From assembly GCA_023417975.1 (NCBI GenBank), contig JAEZDX010000123.1, positions 1-8,683 of the forward strand: a DNA stretch of 8,683 bases. Reading direction: 5' to 3'. Positions 5,799-8,683 of this stretch are shown in pieces; positions within the stretch are counted from its first letter, which is position 1, and every line of letters starts with the position of its first letter. The notes below the pieces were generated by a model. It made no database searches, was not told the DNA's origin, and saw only the letters and a list, made by a program, of their open reading frames with translations. Source of the DNA: Bacillota bacterium (GTDB taxonomy: Bacteria > Bacillota > Clostridia > Clostridiales > Clostridiaceae). The translations under genes were made by a program, and so were the position numbers.

Positions 5799-7793
5799 AT
5801 GGGAGAATTTAAGATTAAATCAAGCTTTAAACCTACCGGAGACCAGCCCCAGGCTATAGATAGTCTCGTACAGTCCATAAAGGATAAGCATACTTATCAG
5901 ACGCTGCTGGGGGTAACAGGTTCGGGTAAGACATTTACCATGGCGAACATTATTGAGAGAGTACAGAAGCCAACACTAATATTGGCACACAATAAAACTT
6001 TGGCTGCTCAGCTCTGCTCCGAATTCAGGGACTTTTTCCCTGATAATTCCGTTGAGTACTTTGTGTCTTATTACGACTATTATCAGCCGGAGGCTTACGT
6101 ACCTCAGACGGATACATATATCGAAAAGGATGCATCCATCAATGATGAAATTGAGCGACTAAGACACTCGGCTACTTCTGCTTTGTTCGAAAGAAAAGAT
6201 GTAATTATAGTAGCTTCAGTGTCCTGCATATACGGTCTCGGTAATCCTGAGGAATATAAAAAGCTGACCTTATCCTTAAGGCAGGGAATGCAGAAGGATA
6301 GAGATGAAATAATAAAAAAGCTTGTTGAAATACAATATGAAAGAAATGAAATTGATTTTCACAGAGGTACCTTTAGAGTTAGAGGGGATGTACTGGACAT
6401 AGTACCGGCAAACTCAAATACAAAAGGAATAAGGGTAGAATTTTTTGGGGATGAAATAGACAGAATAAGAGAATTTGACGTGCTTACCGGTGAATTGTTT
6501 AAGGAGTTAAAGCATGTTTCCATATTCCCGGCATCTCACTTTGCCACTTCTGCAGACAAGTTGGAATTGGCTATCAAAAAAATTGAGGATGAGCTGGAAG
6601 AAAGGCTGAAAGAGCTTACAGCGGCAGATAAACTGCTGGAGGCACAACGATTAAAGCAAAGAACTAACTTTGATATAGAAATGATTAGAGAGGTTGGCTA
6701 TTGCAGCGGTATCGAAAACTATTCAAGAATTTTGGATGGAAGAGATCCCGGATCACCGCCTCAAACTTTAATTGACTATTTTCCCGACGATTTCTTGATA
6801 TTCATCGATGAAAGTCACGTTACACTACCTCAGGTAAGAGCTATGTATGCTGGAGACAGGTCGAGAAAGAACACATTGGTGGATTATGGCTTCAGACTGC
6901 CTTCTGCTTTTGACAACAGACCATTAAAGTTTGATGAGTTTGAGAAAAAGATTAACCAAATACTGTTTGTAAGCGCGACTCCGGCAAAGTATGAATTCGA
7001 GCATTCTCAATGTGTAGCACAGCAGATTATAAGGCCTACAGGACTTTTGGATCCTGAAATTATTGTTAAACCTGTGTCAGGACAAATAGATGATCTTTAT
7101 GCCAATATACAGGATACGGTGGCCAAAGGCTTTAGAGTACTAGTGACTACGCTGACAAAGAGAATGGCCGAAGATCTTACCAAGTATATGAAGGAGCTTA
7201 ATGTAAAAACAACCTATTTGCATTCCGATATAGATACAATAGAGAGAATGAAAATAATAAGGGATTTGAGAAAGGGCGATTTTGACGTACTGGTAGGAAT
7301 AAACCTGCTTAGAGAAGGTCTGGATATACCGGAGGTTGCATTGGTTGCTATTTTGGATGCAGATAAAGAAGGATTTTTGCGTTCCGAAACTTCCTTGATA
7401 CAGACTATAGGAAGAGCTGCCAGAAATAGTGAAAGCAAGGTTATCATGTATGGAGACGTACTGACGGATTCCATGAAAAAAGCAATATCCGAGACTAACA
7501 GAAGACGCGGAATACAGATGCAGTATAATGAAGAGCGCGGAATTACCCCAACTACGGTTATGAAACAAATAAGAGACATTCTTGAAATCTCTAAGGTATC
7601 TGAGGAAGGTGTGCAGTATAACACTATGGAAGAAGCTTTGGAGAGCACAAAAGAGAATATAGAAAAGACTATAGAGAATTATGAAAAAGAGATGAGGGCG
7701 GCTTCCAAGGACTTGCAGTTTGAGAGGGCAGCGCAGCTTCGAGATTTGATATTCGAGCTTAGAAAGAAGCTGAACAAAATTTCAAAGAATTAG
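5799..7793 (+). CDS. uvrB: Excinuclease ABC subunit B (UvrB)
   Basis: The complete 664-aa damage-verification helicase of nucleotide excision repair, of normal family length. Visible parts in order: Walker A GVTGSGKT (38-45); the aromatic beta-hairpin SYYDYYQPEAYVP (90-102), which threads between DNA strands at the lesion; the UvrA-binding domain 2 region (about 155-245); the DESH box (337-340); SATPA (392-396); LLREGLDIP (503-511); and the arginine-finger motif QTIGRAARN (535-543). A C-terminal UVR motif (about 625-660, KDLQFERAAQLRDLIFEL) recruits UvrC. No key residue is missing. The protein acts in the cytoplasm: UvrA loads it on DNA, it stays at the lesion, and UvrC then cuts both sides. 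The ATG has GGAG 8 bases upstream and gives the standard N-terminus (FKPTGDQPQAI). uvrA follows after 17 bases, so the two form an operon behind the LexA-controlled promoter. Confidence 0.99.
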   Translation: MGEFKIKSSFKPTGDQPQAIDSLVQSIKDKHTYQTLLGVTGSGKTFTMANIIERVQKPTLILAHNKTLAAQLCSEFRDFFPDNSVEYFVSYYDYYQPEAYVPQTDTYIEKDASINDEIERLRHSATSALFERKDVIIVASVSCIYGLGNPEEYKKLTLSLRQGMQKDRDEIIKKLVEIQYERNEIDFHRGTFRVRGDVLDIVPANSNTKGIRVEFFGDEIDRIREFDVLTGELFKELKHVSIFPASHFATSADKLELAIKKIEDELEERLKELTAADKLLEAQRLKQRTNFDIEMIREVGYCSGIENYSRILDGRDPGSPPQTLIDYFPDDFLIFIDESHVTLPQVRAMYAGDRSRKNTLVDYGFRLPSAFDNRPLKFDEFEKKINQILFVSATPAKYEFEHSQCVAQQIIRPTGLLDPEIIVKPVSGQIDDLYANIQDTVAKGFRVLVTTLTKRMAEDLTKYMKELNVKTTYLHSDIDTIERMKIIRDLRKGDFDVLVGINLLREGLDIPEVALVAILDADKEGFLRSETSLIQTIGRAARNSESKVIMYGDVLTDSMKKAISETNRRRGIQMQYNEERGITPTTVMKQIRDILEISKVSEEGVQYNTMEEALESTKENIEKTIENYEKEMRAASKDLQFERAAQLRDLIFELRKKLNKISKN

Positions 7794-7810
7794 AATTGAG
7801 GGTGAAGTAC

Positions 7811-8683
7811 ATGAGGGATAAAATAAAGATTAAGGGTGCAAGGGTCCACAATTTGAAAAATGTGGATCTGGAAATACCAAGAGATAAGCTTGTTGTTTTC
7901 ACGGGACTGTCGGGATCGGGAAAATCTTCATTAGCTTTTGACACACTTTACGCCGAAGGACAAAGAAGATACGTGGAATCACTTTCCGCCTATGCAAGGC
8001 AATTCCTTGGACAAATGAATAAGCCTGACGTGGACTATATAGAAGGACTTTCACCGGCCATATCCATTGATCAGAAGACTACGAACAGAAATCCGCGTTC
8101 AACAGTTGGTACAGTTACTGAAATTTACGACTATTTAAGACTGCTCTATGCAAGAATAGGAATTCCTCACTGTCCAAAGTGCGGTAAGGAGATAAGCCAG
8201 CAGTCCGTAGATCAGATGGTAGATAAAGTTCTGGAACTTCCTGAAAAAAGCAAAATACAGGTTATTGCTCCCATTATAAGAGGAAGAAAAGGGGAACACG
8301 AAAAAGTAATAGATAACATAAAAAAGAACGGTTTTGTAAGAGCAAGAATAGACGGGATTATGTATGACCTTTCAGAAGATGAAGTAAAGCTGGAAAAGAA
8401 CATAAAACATACTATTGATGCTATTGTTGACCGATTGGTAGTAAAGTCGGATATTAGAGGAAGATTGGCAGATTCATTGGAAACTGCACTTAAATTGGCA
8501 GAAGGGCTTGTTATAATTAATGTTATCGATGGAGAGGATATTCTTTTCAGCGAAAAATTTGCCTGCCCGGACTGCGGTATAAGTATTGAAGATTTGGCTC
8601 CAAGAATGTTTTCCTTTAACTCTCCTTGGGGAAAATGTGATCACTGCGACGGTCTCGGTACTCTCATGGAAATAGACGAAGAG
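7811..8683 (+). CDS. uvrA: Excinuclease ABC subunit A (UvrA), N-terminal part
   Basis: The first 291 residues of a protein that is usually about 940 aa. The frame stays open to the window edge, so the gene is cut by the window and not damaged. UvrA is the dimeric ABC-type ATPase that scans DNA for lesions and hands them to UvrB. Visible features are Walker A GLSGSGKS (32-39), the family segment SLSAYARQFLGQM (57-69), a CPKC pair (121-124), the UvrB-binding insertion (about 130-245), and the zinc module C252-x2-C255-x20-C276-x2-C279 ending in CDGLG. The ABC signature, second ATPase half and second zinc module lie beyond the edge. The start at 7811 is set by GAGGGTGA (7798-7805) 5 bases upstream and by the standard N-terminus (IKIKGARVHNLKNVDLEIP). 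It follows uvrB by 17 bases and shares its promoter and LexA control. Confidence 0.98.
   Translation, partial: MRDKIKIKGARVHNLKNVDLEIPRDKLVVFTGLSGSGKSSLAFDTLYAEGQRRYVESLSAYARQFLGQMNKPDVDYIEGLSPAISIDQKTTNRNPRSTVGTVTEIYDYLRLLYARIGIPHCPKCGKEISQQSVDQMVDKVLELPEKSKIQVIAPIIRGRKGEHEKVIDNIKKNGFVRARIDGIMYDLSEDEVKLEKNIKHTIDAIVDRLVVKSDIRGRLADSLETALKLAEGLVIINVIDGEDILFSEKFACPDCGISIEDLAPRMFSFNSPWGKCDHCDGLGTLMEIDEE

Noticed and set aside
7140..7648. Long minus-strand open frames of 142-144 codons inside uvrB
   Set aside because: They lie opposite strongly conserved uvrB helicase motifs, have no matching ribosome binding site, and their translations show no recognisable domain.

Overview
The window looks like chromosomal housekeeping DNA from a low-GC Gram-positive bacterium, most likely one of the Clostridia. 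The base composition is AT-rich, Arg and Ile codons favour AGA and ATA, and most ribosome binding sites are strong and G-rich. The gene order (ftsE, ftsX, M23 hydrolase, S41 protease, PDZ membrane protein, uvrB, uvrA) is one I associate with clostridia and, in modified form, with Bacillus. I cannot name a genus. All genes are on the + strand, and I see no mobile element, CRISPR array, tRNA or rRNA.

Region 1 (1-2479) is a cell-wall/division block: the 3' end of ftsE, a complete ftsX overlapping it, and a secreted coiled-coil M23 endopeptidase. In relatives the FtsEX ATPase/permease pair works across the membrane to switch on a coiled-coil peptidoglycan hydrolase (CwlO, PcsB, EnvC). The third gene is the obvious candidate for that partner here. 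A hairpin without a U-tract lies between ftsX and the hydrolase gene.

Region 2 (2480-5542) begins with a 225-base spacer carrying a probable weak terminator and a candidate promoter. A membrane-anchored S41 (CtpA/CtpB-type) PDZ protease follows, then a polytopic membrane protein with a C-terminal PDZ domain (MinJ/TopJ-like). These two are 16 bases apart and probably co-transcribed. A strong intrinsic terminator at 5482-5542 closes the block.

Region 3 (5543-8683) is the nucleotide-excision-repair operon. A good sigma-A-type promoter overlaps or abuts a near-palindromic LexA (SOS) box at 5684-5697. It is followed by complete uvrB and the first 291 codons of uvrA, which runs off the window. UvrA finds the damage and loads UvrB, which verifies it and recruits UvrC (not in this window).

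I found no convincing previously undescribed system. The points most worth a second look are the SOS operator, the hairpin between ftsX and the hydrolase gene, the pairing of a protease with an FtsEX-hydrolase cassette, and the PDZ protein with its acidic tail.
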